This document shows, piece by piece, positions 9,016 to 18,492 of a stretch of DNA of 64,000 bases (positions within the stretch are counted from its first letter, which is position 1; each line of letters begins with the position of its first letter). Below the pieces are notes generated by a model, which was not told the DNA's origin, made no database searches, and was given only the letters and a program-made list of their open reading frames with translations. Origin of the DNA: Bradyrhizobium sp. JYMT SZCCT0180 (GTDB lineage: Bacteria; Pseudomonadota; Alphaproteobacteria; Rhizobiales; Xanthobacteraceae); contig NZ_JAFCLZ010000004.1 of the NCBI RefSeq assembly GCF_018130165.1, positions 1 to 64,000 on the forward strand. The letters are read 5' to 3'. Made by a program: the position numbers and the translations under genes.

Positions 9016-9705
9016 CTACCGATGCCCGAAAATCGCCGAGCCGACGCGGATATGTGTGGCGCCGAACTGGATCGCGATCGCAAAATCGGCGCTCATGCCC
9101 ATCGACAGATTCTTCAAGCCGTTGCGCGCGGCGATCTTGGCGGTCAGTGCGAAATGCGGTGCCGGTGCCTGGTCGACCGGTGGAATGCACATCAATCCGG
9201 AAATCGGCAGGCCATATTTCTCCCGGCAGCTCGCGATGAACGCATCGGCCTCGCCAGGCGGGACGCCGGCCTTCTGCGGCTCCTCGCCGGTGTTGAGCTG
9301 GACGAACAATTCCGGCTGCTTTTTCTGGGAATTGATTTCCTTGGCTAACGCTTCGCAAATGCTCGGGCGGTCGACAGAATGAATGGCGTCGAACAGCGCC
9401 ACGGCCTCTTTCGCCTTGTTGGATTGCAGCGGCCCGATCAGATGCAGCGTTAGCCCTTGGTAAGCGGACATTAACCCAGGCCATTTCGCTTTGGCTTCCT
9501 GCACGCGATTCTCGCCGAATACGCGCTGTCCGGCGTCGATAATGGGCGAAATCGCCGACGCGTCGAACGTCTTGGACACCGCGATCAATTGTACCGTCGC
9601 CCGATCGCGGCGCGCTTCCTTGCAAGCCCGCGCGATATCCTGCTCCACCGTAGCAAGACCGCTAGGTAAAGGTTCTGTTAGCGAGCTGGTCGTCGGAGGC
9701 GTCAT
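9016..9705 (-). CDS. YggS/PLPBP family PLP-binding protein
   Basis: A 229-residue alanine-racemase-fold protein of the YggS/PROSC family, which holds pyridoxal phosphate and buffers vitamin B6 and amino-acid pools rather than racemising. Diagnostic segments are LIAVSKTF with Lys45 as Schiff-base lysine, GENRVQEAKAKW, HLIGPLQSNKAK, and the C-terminal LSMGMSADFAIAIQFGATHIRVGSAIFG. ATG 9705 starts a family-length product; the open frame extends much further upstream but has no family sequence there. It diverges from a diguanylate cyclase gene. Confidence 0.92.
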   Translation of the reverse strand: MTPPTTSSLTEPLPSGLATVEQDIARACKEARRDRATVQLIAVSKTFDASAISPIIDAGQRVFGENRVQEAKAKWPGLMSAYQGLTLHLIGPLQSNKAKEAVALFDAIHSVDRPSICEALAKEINSQKKQPELFVQLNTGEEPQKAGVPPGEADAFIASCREKYGLPISGLMCIPPVDQAPAPHFALTAKIAARNGLKNLSMGMSADFAIAIQFGATHIRVGSAIFGHR

Positions 9706-9811
9706 GTCGATTGTGGCTCGTACATTTACGGCATTTCCTTGGATTTTACCAAGTTCGGGAAGGGCTTTTTGAACCCTTCGCTTTACCCTGCCACGCGGGG
9801 TGGGGAACAGG

Positions 9812-11503
9812 ATGTCTAGCGTTATTTTCAACCGCAACAGAGTGAAACTCAAGAAGCTTCTGGGGATCCGGACGCGGCTGGTGCTGCTGGCGTTGATCCT
9901 GGTGGCGCCCTTGATGCTGGAACGCGTCCGTTCGCTCGAGCATACCCGCTCCAAGCAAATCGCCCTTGCCACCGAAGAATTCCTCAACATCGCCCAGCAC
10001 AGCGCCGATACCCAGCGCGAAGTCGTCTCCTCCGTCGAGACGATGCTCAAATCGGCGGCCTATATCCGCGCCTCCAGCGGCATCGGACGCAGTTGCGAAA
10101 TCCTGCGCGCCAGCCTGCCGAGCAACCTGCCCTGGATCCGCAGCATCATGATCGCGTCCAAGGACGGCCTCGTGCAGTGCTCGACCTTGAACATTCAGGT
10201 CGGACTGCAAATCGGCGACCGCGAATATTTCAAGAAGGCGCAGGCAAGCCGCGATTTCGTTTTCAGCGACTATCTGTTCGGCAAGACAAACGGTCGGCCG
10301 ATGATGATGGCGGCCTATCCGGTGGCTGCCATCAATCCCGAGGAAGATGCCGTCGTCGTTGCCGGCATCAATATCGACTGGCTGTCGAAGATCATGACCA
10401 ATCTCGGCGGGCGACCGGGAATTTCGTCGTTGCTGGTCGACAGCGCCGGCGTTGTCCTCGCTGCGCCTACCGATCAGACCAGCATGATAGGCCGGCCGCT
10501 GGATTCGGTGCCGCTGATGTCCGCCGCGGCGGAGAAGGCCTTGAGCTCCGACGCACCGACCGGCTCGCTTTCATTCACCGCATCCGACGGCTCGAATCGC
10601 ACGATCAGTTTCTCCCGCATTTCCGGAACGCAATCCCGCCTGATCGTCAGCATCGACGAAACCAGGGTGACCGAAGCGATCAATCGCGAGATTCGCAACG
10701 CCTATCTTCAATTGGGATTTGTCTGCCTGTTCGTGCTGCTGGGCGCGCTGATCGGCGCGGAAAAGCTGATCATCAACCCGATCGAGGTGATGACCGGCAT
10801 GGCCAAGCGATTCGGCGAAGGCGACCGGTCGGCGCGTGTCGCACGCAGCAAGCTGCCCGCTGAATTCATGCCGCTGGCGCGCGCCTTCAACGCGATGGCC
10901 GCCCAGCTCAGCCAACGCGAGCGCGAGCTCCTTGCCAACAACGACCGCCTCACCGTGATCGCATCGATCGACATGTTGTCCGGCCTTGCCAACCGCCGCG
11001 GCTTTCAGAGCCGTCTGGATTTCGAGTGGATGAAGGCGCAGCAATACAACAGCCAATTGTCGCTGCTGATGATCGATGTCGATCACTTCAAGCTCTACAA
11101 CGACACCTATGGCCACCCCGAGGGCGACGCCTGCCTGACCAGGCTCGGCGAAACGCTGGCCGGTATCGCCGCCGACACCATGGGCTTCGCCGGCCGCTAT
11201 GGCGGCGAGGAATTCTGCCTGCTGCTGCCGAACACCGATTCGCTGAAGGCACTGGCGATCGGCGAGATGGTGCGCACCGCGGTGCTGGACCTGAAAATAC
11301 CGCACCACACCAGCGGCCATCACACCGTCACCGTGAGCATCGGTGTGGCCGGCGCGCTGCCGAACGACACGCAGCGCCCGGGCGACCTGATCGAGGCGGC
11401 CGATGCCGCCCTCTACGCCGCCAAACACCGCGGCCGCAACACCGTGGTCGAGCACGGCTTTGCGCGGATGGTGGATCAGGCCGGAATGGCGCTGGCGGGT
11501 TAG
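9812..11503 (+). CDS. Membrane diguanylate cyclase (dCACHE-HAMP-GGDEF)
   Basis: A 563-residue inner-membrane sensor that would make c-di-GMP. Order: basic N-terminus, TM1 at ~22-37, a ~260-residue periplasmic region with the look of a double-CACHE sensor (GDREYFKKAQASRDFVFSDYLFG style), TM2 at ~300-320, HAMP at ~318-372, GGDEF to the end. The active-site signature GGEEF is at 464-468, with DHFKLYND and NRRGF upstream. The RxxD product-inhibition site is absent (DTMG in its place), so feedback control differs from its neighbour. ATG 9812 follows GGGGAACAG; a GTG at 9800 is an alternative. Confidence 0.92.
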   Translation: MSSVIFNRNRVKLKKLLGIRTRLVLLALILVAPLMLERVRSLEHTRSKQIALATEEFLNIAQHSADTQREVVSSVETMLKSAAYIRASSGIGRSCEILRASLPSNLPWIRSIMIASKDGLVQCSTLNIQVGLQIGDREYFKKAQASRDFVFSDYLFGKTNGRPMMMAAYPVAAINPEEDAVVVAGINIDWLSKIMTNLGGRPGISSLLVDSAGVVLAAPTDQTSMIGRPLDSVPLMSAAAEKALSSDAPTGSLSFTASDGSNRTISFSRISGTQSRLIVSIDETRVTEAINREIRNAYLQLGFVCLFVLLGALIGAEKLIINPIEVMTGMAKRFGEGDRSARVARSKLPAEFMPLARAFNAMAAQLSQRERELLANNDRLTVIASIDMLSGLANRRGFQSRLDFEWMKAQQYNSQLSLLMIDVDHFKLYNDTYGHPEGDACLTRLGETLAGIAADTMGFAGRYGGEEFCLLLPNTDSLKALAIGEMVRTAVLDLKIPHHTSGHHTVTVSIGVAGALPNDTQRPGDLIEAADAALYAAKHRGRNTVVEHGFARMVDQAGMALAG

Positions 11504-11660
11504 CGATCTCGGGTCTCGGACCCAGCGGTACATCGCAAGGGCCCAGGCACAAAATTGCGAAAACAACCCCATGCAAAGAAAGGATGTGCTTGGACTCGCA
11601 GCACTTTTGCTGTTTGCGTCGAGAGCACGGGAAGGACCGTCGTCACGGCCCAACTGAACG

Positions 11661-12719
11661 CTAGGCCGTTGCCCGCTGCTCAGGCACCAGTTCGGCCTCG
11701 GTGACGACCCGGTTGCGGCCGGTTTTCTTGGCCTGATAGAGGGCGCGGTCGCAACGCTCAATCAGGTCGGACATCGATTCGCCGCCCTGAAACTGGGCTA
11801 CTCCGATAGAGATGGTGATGCCGGGCAGCGCTTCGCCGGTCGAGCGGCGGGAGATGTGGCATTCGGCGACCAGGCGCCGGATGCGTTCGGCAATCGTGGC
11901 GGCCGTCGTCAGGCCGGCGTTCGGCAGGATGACGATCAGCTCCTCGCCGCCGTAGCGCGCCGGCAGATCGATGTCCCGCACGGCCTCGCGCAACACCCTC
12001 GCCATCAGGCGCAGCACCTGGTCGCCGACCCCGTGGCCGAACTCGTCGTTGAAGCGCTTGAAGTGATCGATATCGATCAGAAGCGCACTCACGGGATCGT
12101 CCTGTTCCATCGCCGCGAGCTGAGCCTTGCGGAAAAACTCCTCCAGCGCCCGGCGGTTCGGCAGGCCGGTCAGCGTGTCGGTCTTGGCCCGCTCCTCGGA
12201 CTTGACCAGGGAATCGCGGATCGTCGCCAGTTCGCGTGATTTCTCGACAAAGCCGACTTCGAGCTTGGTGGCGCGCGTCGTCGCCTTGGCGAGTTCGCCC
12301 ATCAGACTCTCGATCAGCTGCTTGGGATCGACGCCAGCCTCGGTGCGCTCGGTAACATCGTTGATGGCAGCCATCTGCGTGCGGTTGTCGGCAATCGCCG
12401 TGGTCAGGAACTGCTTGGCCGACGCCATCACCGAATGCAGTTGCTGGGAGACTTCATAGGCCACCGCCTCGTCGGTGGCTTTCGACCCGATATAGCTCTC
12501 ATAGATCTCGCGATTGGTCTGGGCGTCGAACTTGCGCTTGTTGCCGATCAGGATATCGATCGCGCGCTTGAGCACCGGCGGCGTGCCGAGCGTATAATTG
12601 AACCAGACATGGAAATTGTTCGGCGTCGGCGGCACGCGATGCTCGGCCATTGAGCGAATGGCCGTTTCAGCGACCGACGTCGCGTACTCGAAATCGAGCT
12701 CGTCGAATCCCGCGGTCAC
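11661..12719 (-). CDS. Cytosolic diguanylate cyclase with uncharacterised N-terminal domain
   Basis: A 352-residue protein without membrane segments. Residues ~170-345 form a GGDEF domain with LTGLPNRRALEEFF, IDIDHFKRFNDEFGH and signature GGEEL at 257-261. The RxxD inhibitory site is present as RDID at 248-251, so product feedback is expected. The first ~125 residues are helical and contain PPTPNNFHVWFNYTLG and YESYIGSKATDEAV, a region I do not recognise as a named domain, followed by a heptad-rich linker. It is convergent with the membrane cyclase, 158 bases apart. Confidence 0.92.
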   Translation of the reverse strand: MTAGFDELDFEYATSVAETAIRSMAEHRVPPTPNNFHVWFNYTLGTPPVLKRAIDILIGNKRKFDAQTNREIYESYIGSKATDEAVAYEVSQQLHSVMASAKQFLTTAIADNRTQMAAINDVTERTEAGVDPKQLIESLMGELAKATTRATKLEVGFVEKSRELATIRDSLVKSEERAKTDTLTGLPNRRALEEFFRKAQLAAMEQDDPVSALLIDIDHFKRFNDEFGHGVGDQVLRLMARVLREAVRDIDLPARYGGEELIVILPNAGLTTAATIAERIRRLVAECHISRRSTGEALPGITISIGVAQFQGGESMSDLIERCDRALYQAKKTGRNRVVTEAELVPEQRATA

Positions 12720-12935
12720 GGCTCTGATGGCTTCCTACCGGTGAATTGGTGCTCTTTTCATAGGCAGGTTCCCATGAATTCGTTAAATGCCCATCAACCG
12801 GCCCGCCGGAATGCGGCTCCAGCCGCCCCAAGGGGGCCTGCCGACCTGCGCCAACCCGTTGACCCCGCAACCGCTTTTGTGGCCTAGTCCGCCGTCTTTT
12901 AGACGGCCCCGAATCCATAAAAGCCCAGCGATTCC

Positions 12936-15560
12936 ATGACCTCCGAACGCTATAACGCCCGTGACTCCGAGCCGCGCTGGCAACGCCAGTGGGACCAGAA
13001 GGCGATCTTCGCCTCCAAAAACGACGATTCCCGGCCGAAATACTACGTCCTCGAGATGTTCCCCTACCCGTCCGGGCGCATCCATATCGGGCATGTCCGC
13101 AACTACACGCTGGGCGACGTGCTGGCGCGGTTCATGCGCGCCAAGGGGTTCAACGTGCTGCACCCGATGGGCTGGGACGCGTTCGGGCTGCCGGCCGAGA
13201 ACGCCGCGATCGAGCGCAAGGTCGCGCCCAAGGCCTGGACCTACGACAACATCGCCGCGATGAAGAAGCAGCTGCAGTCGATCGGACTGTCGCTCGACTG
13301 GAGCCGGGAATTCGCGACCTGCGACCCCAGCTATTACAAGCATCAGCAGAAGATGTTTCTCGACATGCTGCGCGCCGGGCTCGCCGAGCGCGAGAAGCGC
13401 AAGCTGAACTGGGACCCGGTCGACATGACCGTGCTCGCCAACGAGCAGGTGATCGACGGCCGCGGCTGGCGTTCCGGCGCCGTGGTCGAACAGCGCGAGA
13501 TGAGCCAGTGGGTCTTCAAGATCACGAAATACTCGCAGGAACTGCTGGACGCCCTGGATGGGCTGGACCGCTGGCCCGACAAGGTGCGGCTGATGCAGCG
13601 CAACTGGATCGGCCGCTCCGAGGGCCTGCTGGTGCGCTTCGCGTTGGATCCGGCAACGACGCCGGCCGGCGAGAGCGAGCTGAAGATTTTCACGACGCGG
13701 CCCGACACGCTGTTCGGCGCCAAGTTCATGGCGATCGCGGCCGACCATCCGCTGGCGATCGCAGCTGCGGCGAAAAATCCAAAACTCGCGGAGTTCATCG
13801 CCGAGGTCAAACGCATCGGCACCGCCCAGGAAATCATCGACACCGCCGAGAAGCAGGGTTTCGACACCGGGATCCGCGCGGTGCATCCGTTCGACCCGAA
13901 CTGGAAGCTGCCGGTCTATGTCGCCAACTTCGTGCTGATGGAATACGGCACCGGCGCCATCTTCGGCTGCCCCGGGCATGACCAGCGCGACCTCGATTTC
14001 GTCAATAAATACGCGCTCGGCGTCACGCCCGTCGTGTGTCCGGAAGGCCAGGACCCGAAGACGTTCGTGATCACGGACACCGCCTATGACGGTGACGGCC
14101 GCATGATCAATTCGCGCTTCCTCGACGGCATGACCATCGAGCAGGCCAAGGAAGAGATCGCAAAGCGGCTGGAAAGTGAACTGCGCGGCAACATGCCGGT
14201 GGCTGAGCGGCAGGTGAACTTCCGCCTGCGCGACTGGGGCATTTCTCGTCAGCGCTATTGGGGCTGCCCGATCCCTGTCATCCACTGCCCGAAATGCGAC
14301 GTGGTGCCGGTTCCGGACATCGACCTGCCGGTGGTGCTGCCGGAGGACGTGACCTTCGACAAGCCCGGCAACGCGCTCGACCATCATCCGACCTGGAAGC
14401 ACGTCACCTGCCCGAAATGCGGTGGCAAGGCCCAGCGCGAAACCGACACCATGGACACGTTTGTCGACTCGTCCTGGTACTTTGCGCGCTTCACCGATCC
14501 CTGGAACGAGAACGCGCCGACCACGCCTGATGTGGTGAATCGGATGTTGCCGATCGACCAGTATATCGGCGGTGTCGAGCACGCGATCTTGCATCTGCTG
14601 TACAGCCGCTTCTTCACCCGCGCGATGAAAGCGACCGGCCACATCGCCATGGACGAGCCGTTCGCCGGCATGTTCACGCAGGGCATGGTGGTGCACGAGA
14701 CTTACCAGAAGGCCGACGGCTCTTACGTCACGCCCGCCGAAGTGAAGGTCGAGACCGGCGGCAACGGCAAGCGCGCCCTGCTGCTGACGACGGGTGAAGA
14801 GGTCGCCATCGGCGCGATCGAGAAGATGTCGAAGTCGAAGAAGAACACTGTCGACCCCGACGACATCATCGCCACCTACGGCGCCGACGTCGCGCGCTGG
14901 TTCATGCTGTCGGACTCACCGCCCGATCGCGACGTGATCTGGAGCGACGAGCGCGTGCAGGGCGCCTCGCGCTTCGTGCAGCGGCTGTGGCGGCTGGTCA
15001 ACGAATCGGCCGAGATCGCCAAGGAGGCCCCAGCCGCCCGGCCGGCCTCGTTCGGTGACGACGCGCTGGGCCTGCGCAAGGCGGCCCATGGCGCGCTGGA
15101 CAAGGTCTCGAACGGCATCGAGCGGCTGCATTTCAACGTCTGCCTCGCCCATATCCGCGAATTCACCAATGCGCTGGCCGAGCTGCTGGGGCGCGAGGGG
15201 CAGCCGGCGCCGGATCTGGCCTGGTCAGTCCGGGAGGCCGCGGTCATCCTTGTTCAACTGTTCGCGCCCATGATGCCCCATCTGGCCGAGGAGTGCTGGA
15301 CGGTATTGGGCCAATCCGGGCTGATTTCGGAGGCCAATTGGCCCCAAATCGAACGCGATTTGCTGGTTGAAGACACGGTGACGCTGGTGGTTCAGGTCAA
15401 TGGCAAAAAACGGGGTGATGTAACCGTGCCACGGGGCGCCCAAAATCTGGAAATTGAGGCTGCCGTTCTGGCCCTTGATGCGGTAAAACTGGCCTTGGGC
15501 GGCAAGGCCGTCCGCAAGGTGATTGTTGTTCCCATGAGGATCGTGAATGTCGTTGGCTAG
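12936..15560 (+). CDS. leuS: Leucyl-tRNA synthetase
   Basis: An 874-residue class Ia synthetase that charges tRNA-Leu. The HIGH signature is HIGHVRNYT at about residue 50, KMSKS is at about 630 ([14 protein letters not shown]), and the CP1 editing domain carries the [10 protein letters not shown] and [17 protein letters not shown] blocks. An internal WGCPIP plus Cys-pair segment ([17 protein letters not shown]) matches the zinc-binding insertion. Length is normal for bacterial LeuRS. The end overlaps lptE by 14 bases, indicating cotranscription with lptE and holA. Confidence 0.98.
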   Translation: MTSERYNARDSEPRWQRQWDQKAIFASKNDDSRPKYYVLEMFPYPSGRIHIGHVRNYTLGDVLARFMRAKGFNVLHPMGWDAFGLPAENAAIERKVAPKAWTYDNIAAMKKQLQSIGLSLDWSREFATCDPSYYKHQQKMFLDMLRAGLAEREKRKLNWDPVDMTVLANEQVIDGRGWRSGAVVEQREMSQWVFKITKYSQELLDALDGLDRWPDKVRLMQRNWIGRSEGLLVRFALDPATTPAGESELKIFTTRPDTLFGAKFMAIAADHPLAIAAAAKNPKLAEFIAEVKRIGTAQEIIDTAEKQGFDTGIRAVHPFDPNWKLPVYVANFVLMEYGTGAIFGCPGHDQRDLDFVNKYALGVTPVVCPEGQDPKTFVITDTAYDGDGRMINSRFLDGMTIEQAKEEIAKRLESELRGNMPVAERQVNFRLRDWGISRQRYWGCPIPVIHCPKCDVVPVPDIDLPVVLPEDVTFDKPGNALDHHPTWKHVTCPKCGGKAQRETDTMDTFVDSSWYFARFTDPWNENAPTTPDVVNRMLPIDQYIGGVEHAILHLLYSRFFTRAMKATGHIAMDEPFAGMFTQGMVVHETYQKADGSYVTPAEVKVETGGNGKRALLLTTGEEVAIGAIEKMSKSKKNTVDPDDIIATYGADVARWFMLSDSPPDRDVIWSDERVQGASRFVQRLWRLVNESAEIAKEAPAARPASFGDDALGLRKAAHGALDKVSNGIERLHFNVCLAHIREFTNALAELLGREGQPAPDLAWSVREAAVILVQLFAPMMPHLAEECWTVLGQSGLISEANWPQIERDLLVEDTVTLVVQVNGKKRGDVTVPRGAQNLEIEAAVLALDAVKLALGGKAVRKVIVVPMRIVNVVG

Positions 15561-16098
15561 GACCCGGATCGCCGCTCGGCTGCTGGCGGTTGTCGCTCTG
15601 GCGGCGCTGACGGCCGGCTGCTTTCAGCCGATGTATGCCGAACGCACCGACGGCTTGCCCGGCCTGCGCGAAAAGCTGATGGGCGTGGAAATCCCGCCCG
15701 TCGACAAGAACAACGCCTCCCGCGAGGCCCGCGTCCAGGTCGAAATCCGCAACCAGCTGGCGTTCAAGCTTTATGGCAATGCGACCGGCATGCCGCCGAC
15801 CCATCGGCTGGTGCTGCGGTTCTCCACCAGCCGCTCGTCGCTGATCCTCGATCCGACCACCGCGCTGCCGTCGAGCGAGAATTACGGCATCGACGCGCAG
15901 TACAATTTGATCGATCTGGCGACGAACAAGTCTGTCATGACCGGCACGACCTTCTCCCGCGTGTCCTATGACATCCCGGGCCAGATGCAGCGTTTCGCCC
16001 GTGCCCGCGCCTTCCGCGACGCCGAGGATCGCTCCGCCAACGAGATCGCCGAGAACATCCAGACCCGGCTGGCGTCGTTCTTCGTCGCCGGCACCTGA
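15547..16098 (+). CDS. lptE: LPS-assembly lipoprotein LptE
   Basis: A 183-residue lipoprotein. The signal peptide ends in a lipobox LTAGC, so the mature protein starts with a lipidated Cys at residue 25 (CFQPMYAE). The FQPMY start and basic beta-rich body are typical of alphaproteobacterial LptE, the plug of the LptD translocon that inserts lipopolysaccharide into the outer membrane. It starts inside the end of leuS; leuS-lptE-holA is a widespread proteobacterial order that supports the call despite low family sequence conservation. Confidence 0.88.
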   Translation: MSLARTRIAARLLAVVALAALTAGCFQPMYAERTDGLPGLREKLMGVEIPPVDKNNASREARVQVEIRNQLAFKLYGNATGMPPTHRLVLRFSTSRSSLILDPTTALPSSENYGIDAQYNLIDLATNKSVMTGTTFSRVSYDIPGQMQRFARARAFRDAEDRSANEIAENIQTRLASFFVAGT

Positions 16099-16115
16099 TC
16101 TCTCCACACACTCGA

Positions 16116-16220
16116 CGTCATCCTGAGGTGCGCGCACTTGCGCGCCTCGAAGGATGGCCACATCATCGCTCACAATCATCCTTCGAGGCTCGCCGAAGTG
16201 GCTCGCACCTCAGGATGACG
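16116..16220. repeat. Palindromic intergenic repeat (CGTCATCCTGAGG family)
   Basis: Outer arms CGTCATCCTGAGGTGCG and CGCACCTCAGGATGACG are perfect inverses, with inner arms CCTCGAAGGATG and CATCCTTCGAGG. It fills the lptE-holA gap and ends about 20 bases before the holA start. It would form a cruciform or hairpin within a likely cotranscribed unit, so it may affect message stability between lptE and holA. Confidence 0.85.
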
Positions 16221-16243
16221 CAGCTCGGATTGGTCGAAATTCA

Positions 16244-17272
16244 ATGGTCGCGCTTCGCGGAAAAGAAATCGACGCTTTTCTCGCTCGGCCTGATTCCGGC
16301 CGTCCCATCATTCTGCTGTACGGTCCGGACGCCGGCCTGGTGCGTGAACGCGCCGACGCATTGCTGGCGTCCGCCGTCGACGATCCCAACGATCCATTCT
16401 CAATGGTGCGGCTGGACGGCGACGAATTGTCGGCCGAACCGTCGCGGCTGGTCGATGAAGCGATGACGGTGCCGCTGTTCGGCGGCCGCCGCGCCATCCG
16501 CGTGCGTGCCGGCTCACGCAGTTTTGCCGGCGGTATCGACACGCTGGCGGAGATGCCGCTCAGGGATTGCCGCATCGTGATTGAGGCCGGCGAACTCCGG
16601 CCGGAATCGCCGCTGCGCAAGGCCTGCGAGCGCGCCAAGACCGCGGTCGCGATCGCCTGCTATCCCGACACCGAACGCGACCTCGCCAAGCTGATCGATG
16701 ACGAATTGCGGCCCTCCAACCTGCGCATCGCGCCCGACGCCCGCGCCGTGTTGACCGCACTGCTCGGCGGCGACCGGCAAGCCTCGCGCAACGAATTGCG
16801 CAAGCTCGCGCTCTACGCCCACGGCCAGGGCGAGGTGTCGATCGACGACGTGATGGCGGTGGTCGCTGACGCCTCCGAGCTGAAGCTCGATCCGATCGTC
16901 GACGGCGCGTTTGCGGGAAAGCCTGATCTGGTCGAAAGCGAATTCGCCAAAGCCATGATCGCCGGCACCTATCCCGGCGTGATCATTTCGGCAGCCCAAC
17001 GCCAGGCCGCATGGCTGCACAAATCGGCGCTAGCCGTGGCCGAAGGCACGCCGGTCTCGACGTTGCTGGAGAGCGGGTATCCGCGACTGCATTTTTCGCG
17101 CAAGGGCGCGGTTGAAGTTGCGCTGCGGAATTTCAGCGCCGCGCGGCTGGTCGCGATTATCGACCAGCTCGCGACCGCCGCATTCGACATGCGCAAACAG
17201 GCCACGCTGGCAGCCGCCATCGCGCAGCGCGCGCTGCTGTCGATCGCGGCGAATGCGAAGCGGCGGGGATGA
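16244..17272 (+). CDS. holA: DNA polymerase III subunit delta
   Basis: A 342-residue clamp-loader delta subunit, the wrench that opens the beta sliding clamp. Signs are the N-terminal IILLYGPDAGLVRERADALL, a P-loop-like but non-catalytic segment typical of HolA, FGGRRAIRVRAGSRSF, and a helical C-terminal collar with NELRKLALYAHGQGEVSIDDV. ATG 16244 is chosen because the longer frame to 16154 would translate the palindromic repeat. It is the last gene of leuS-lptE-holA. Confidence 0.92.
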   Translation: MVALRGKEIDAFLARPDSGRPIILLYGPDAGLVRERADALLASAVDDPNDPFSMVRLDGDELSAEPSRLVDEAMTVPLFGGRRAIRVRAGSRSFAGGIDTLAEMPLRDCRIVIEAGELRPESPLRKACERAKTAVAIACYPDTERDLAKLIDDELRPSNLRIAPDARAVLTALLGGDRQASRNELRKLALYAHGQGEVSIDDVMAVVADASELKLDPIVDGAFAGKPDLVESEFAKAMIAGTYPGVIISAAQRQAAWLHKSALAVAEGTPVSTLLESGYPRLHFSRKGAVEVALRNFSAARLVAIIDQLATAAFDMRKQATLAAAIAQRALLSIAANAKRRG

Positions 17273-17292
17273 GTGCGGGTGGTCTCTCGCTC

Positions 17293-17447
17293 CCTCGCCC
17301 CGCGCTTGCGGGGTCGAGACGAGCTATGCTCGCTCTTAGAGGGTTGGGGTGAGGGGCACTTCTATCCGCGAACACTGATATCGTTGAGAGTCCTGTACCC
17401 CCTCACCCGGCGCTACGCGCCGACCTCTCCCCGCAAGCGGGGCGAGG
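17293..17447. repeat. Inverted intergenic repeat (CCTCGCCCCGC...GCGGGGCGAGG)
   Basis: Outer arms CCTCGCCCCGCGCTTGCGGGG and CCCCGCAAGCGGGGCGAGG surround TTGGGGTGAGGGG and CCCCTCACCCGGCGC inner arms. It lies between the convergent holA and parB genes and fills nearly the whole gap. No intrinsic terminator T-run is visible. Confidence 0.8.
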
Positions 17448-17457
17448 TTGGGAAACG

Positions 17458-18342
17458 TCAACCGCCCTTCGCGAGCCGCCGCATTACTTCGTCGAGTTGT
17501 TCGAGGTTGCGGTAGCTGATCTGGACGCTGCCGCCGGGATCGCGGTGGCTGACGGTCACACTCAAACCCAGCGCGTCGCTGACGCGTTTCTCCAACGCGA
17601 TCGTATCGGGGTCCTTGGTCTTGCCGCCGCTGCTGCGGGCTTTCTGCGGCTTGCGTTCCGGCACGCCCTCTTCATGCGCCAGCGCCTCGGCCTGGCGGAC
17701 GTTGAGGCCTTCGGCGACGATACGCTTTGCGGAGGCAAGCGGATCCGGCACGCCGATCAGCGCGCGGGCGTGGCCGGCGGACAGTTCACCCGTGGAGATG
17801 AGAGCCTGCACCTCTGCCGGCAGCTTCGTCAGCCGCATCATGTTGGCGACATGGCTGCGGCTCTTGCCGACTTCCTTGGCGATCTCTTCCTGGCTGCGTT
17901 TGAATTCTTCCGCGAGCGCGTGATAGCCCTGCGCCTCTTCCATCGCATTGAGGTCTTCGCGCTGCACGTTCTCGATGATCATGATCTCGAGCGCGTCGCT
18001 GTCGCTGACCTCGATCGGCACGATCGGAACTTCATGCAGCCCGGCCAGCTGCGAGGCGCGCCAGCGGCGTTCGCCGGCAATGATCTCGTAGCGATCATTG
18101 GCGCCCTTCACCGGACGCACCACGATCGGCTGGATCACGCCATGCTGCTTGACGGAAGCCGCGAGCTCACCGAGTTCGGCATCGGCAAATGTCCGGCGCG
18201 GGTTGCGCGGATTTGCCTTTAGAAATTCAATCGGCACCTTGCGCTGATTGCGCGGACGCTCGACGTGCGCGGCCTCGCCGCCGACATCGCCGATCAGACT
18301 TGCAAGACCGCGGCCCAGTCGCGAACGCGCTTCGTCGGCCAT
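17458..18342 (-). CDS. parB: Chromosome-partitioning protein ParB
   Basis: A 294-residue ParB/Spo0J CTPase clamp that loads at parS and spreads. The N-terminal domain has PRNPRRTFADAELGELAASVKQHG, the C-motif YEIIAGERRWRASQLAGL (GERRW/R-rich CTP contacts), and ENVQREDLNAMEEAQGY. The central helix-turn-helix includes SRSHVANMMRLTKLP, and the C-terminal ~40 residues form the dimer domain. ATG 18342 has AAGGGAG eight bases upstream, favouring it over an in-frame ATG at 18363. It lies downstream of parA, but a palindromic repeat sits in the gap. Confidence 0.97.
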   Translation of the reverse strand: MADEARSRLGRGLASLIGDVGGEAAHVERPRNQRKVPIEFLKANPRNPRRTFADAELGELAASVKQHGVIQPIVVRPVKGANDRYEIIAGERRWRASQLAGLHEVPIVPIEVSDSDALEIMIIENVQREDLNAMEEAQGYHALAEEFKRSQEEIAKEVGKSRSHVANMMRLTKLPAEVQALISTGELSAGHARALIGVPDPLASAKRIVAEGLNVRQAEALAHEEGVPERKPQKARSSGGKTKDPDTIALEKRVSDALGLSVTVSHRDPGGSVQISYRNLEQLDEVMRRLAKGG

Positions 18343-18400
18343 CGCCAGCTCCCTTGGATTCACGCAGCATACTCCGGAATTAGAATTTCACTTTCAGATC

Positions 18401-18485
18401 GTAGGGTGGGCAAAGCGAAGCGTGCCCACCGAGATGCTACGACGTGGAATGGTGGGCACGGCGAAGACGCCTTTGCCCACCCTAC
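18401..18485. repeat. Palindromic repeat between parA and parB (GTAGGGTGGGCAAAG family)
   Basis: Arms GTAGGGTGGGCAAAG and CTTTGCCCACCCTAC are perfect inverses, with inner GTGCCCACC/GGTGGGCAC arms. The same stem recurs at 42348-42433. It sits within the parA-parB intergenic region, so a parA-parB message would contain it; it may lower parB expression relative to parA or stabilise the upstream part. Confidence 0.85.
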
Positions 18486-18492
18486 AATTCGG

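Noticed and set aside
9706..10050. Longer N-terminus for the YggS protein
   Set aside because: It would run antisense into the cyclase gene; the family start matches ATG 9705.
12783..14696. 637-residue minus-strand frame over leuS
   Set aside because: Antisense to a complete leucyl-tRNA synthetase with no family features.
16154..16243. Longer N-terminus for holA
   Set aside because: It would translate the palindromic repeat and has no family similarity.
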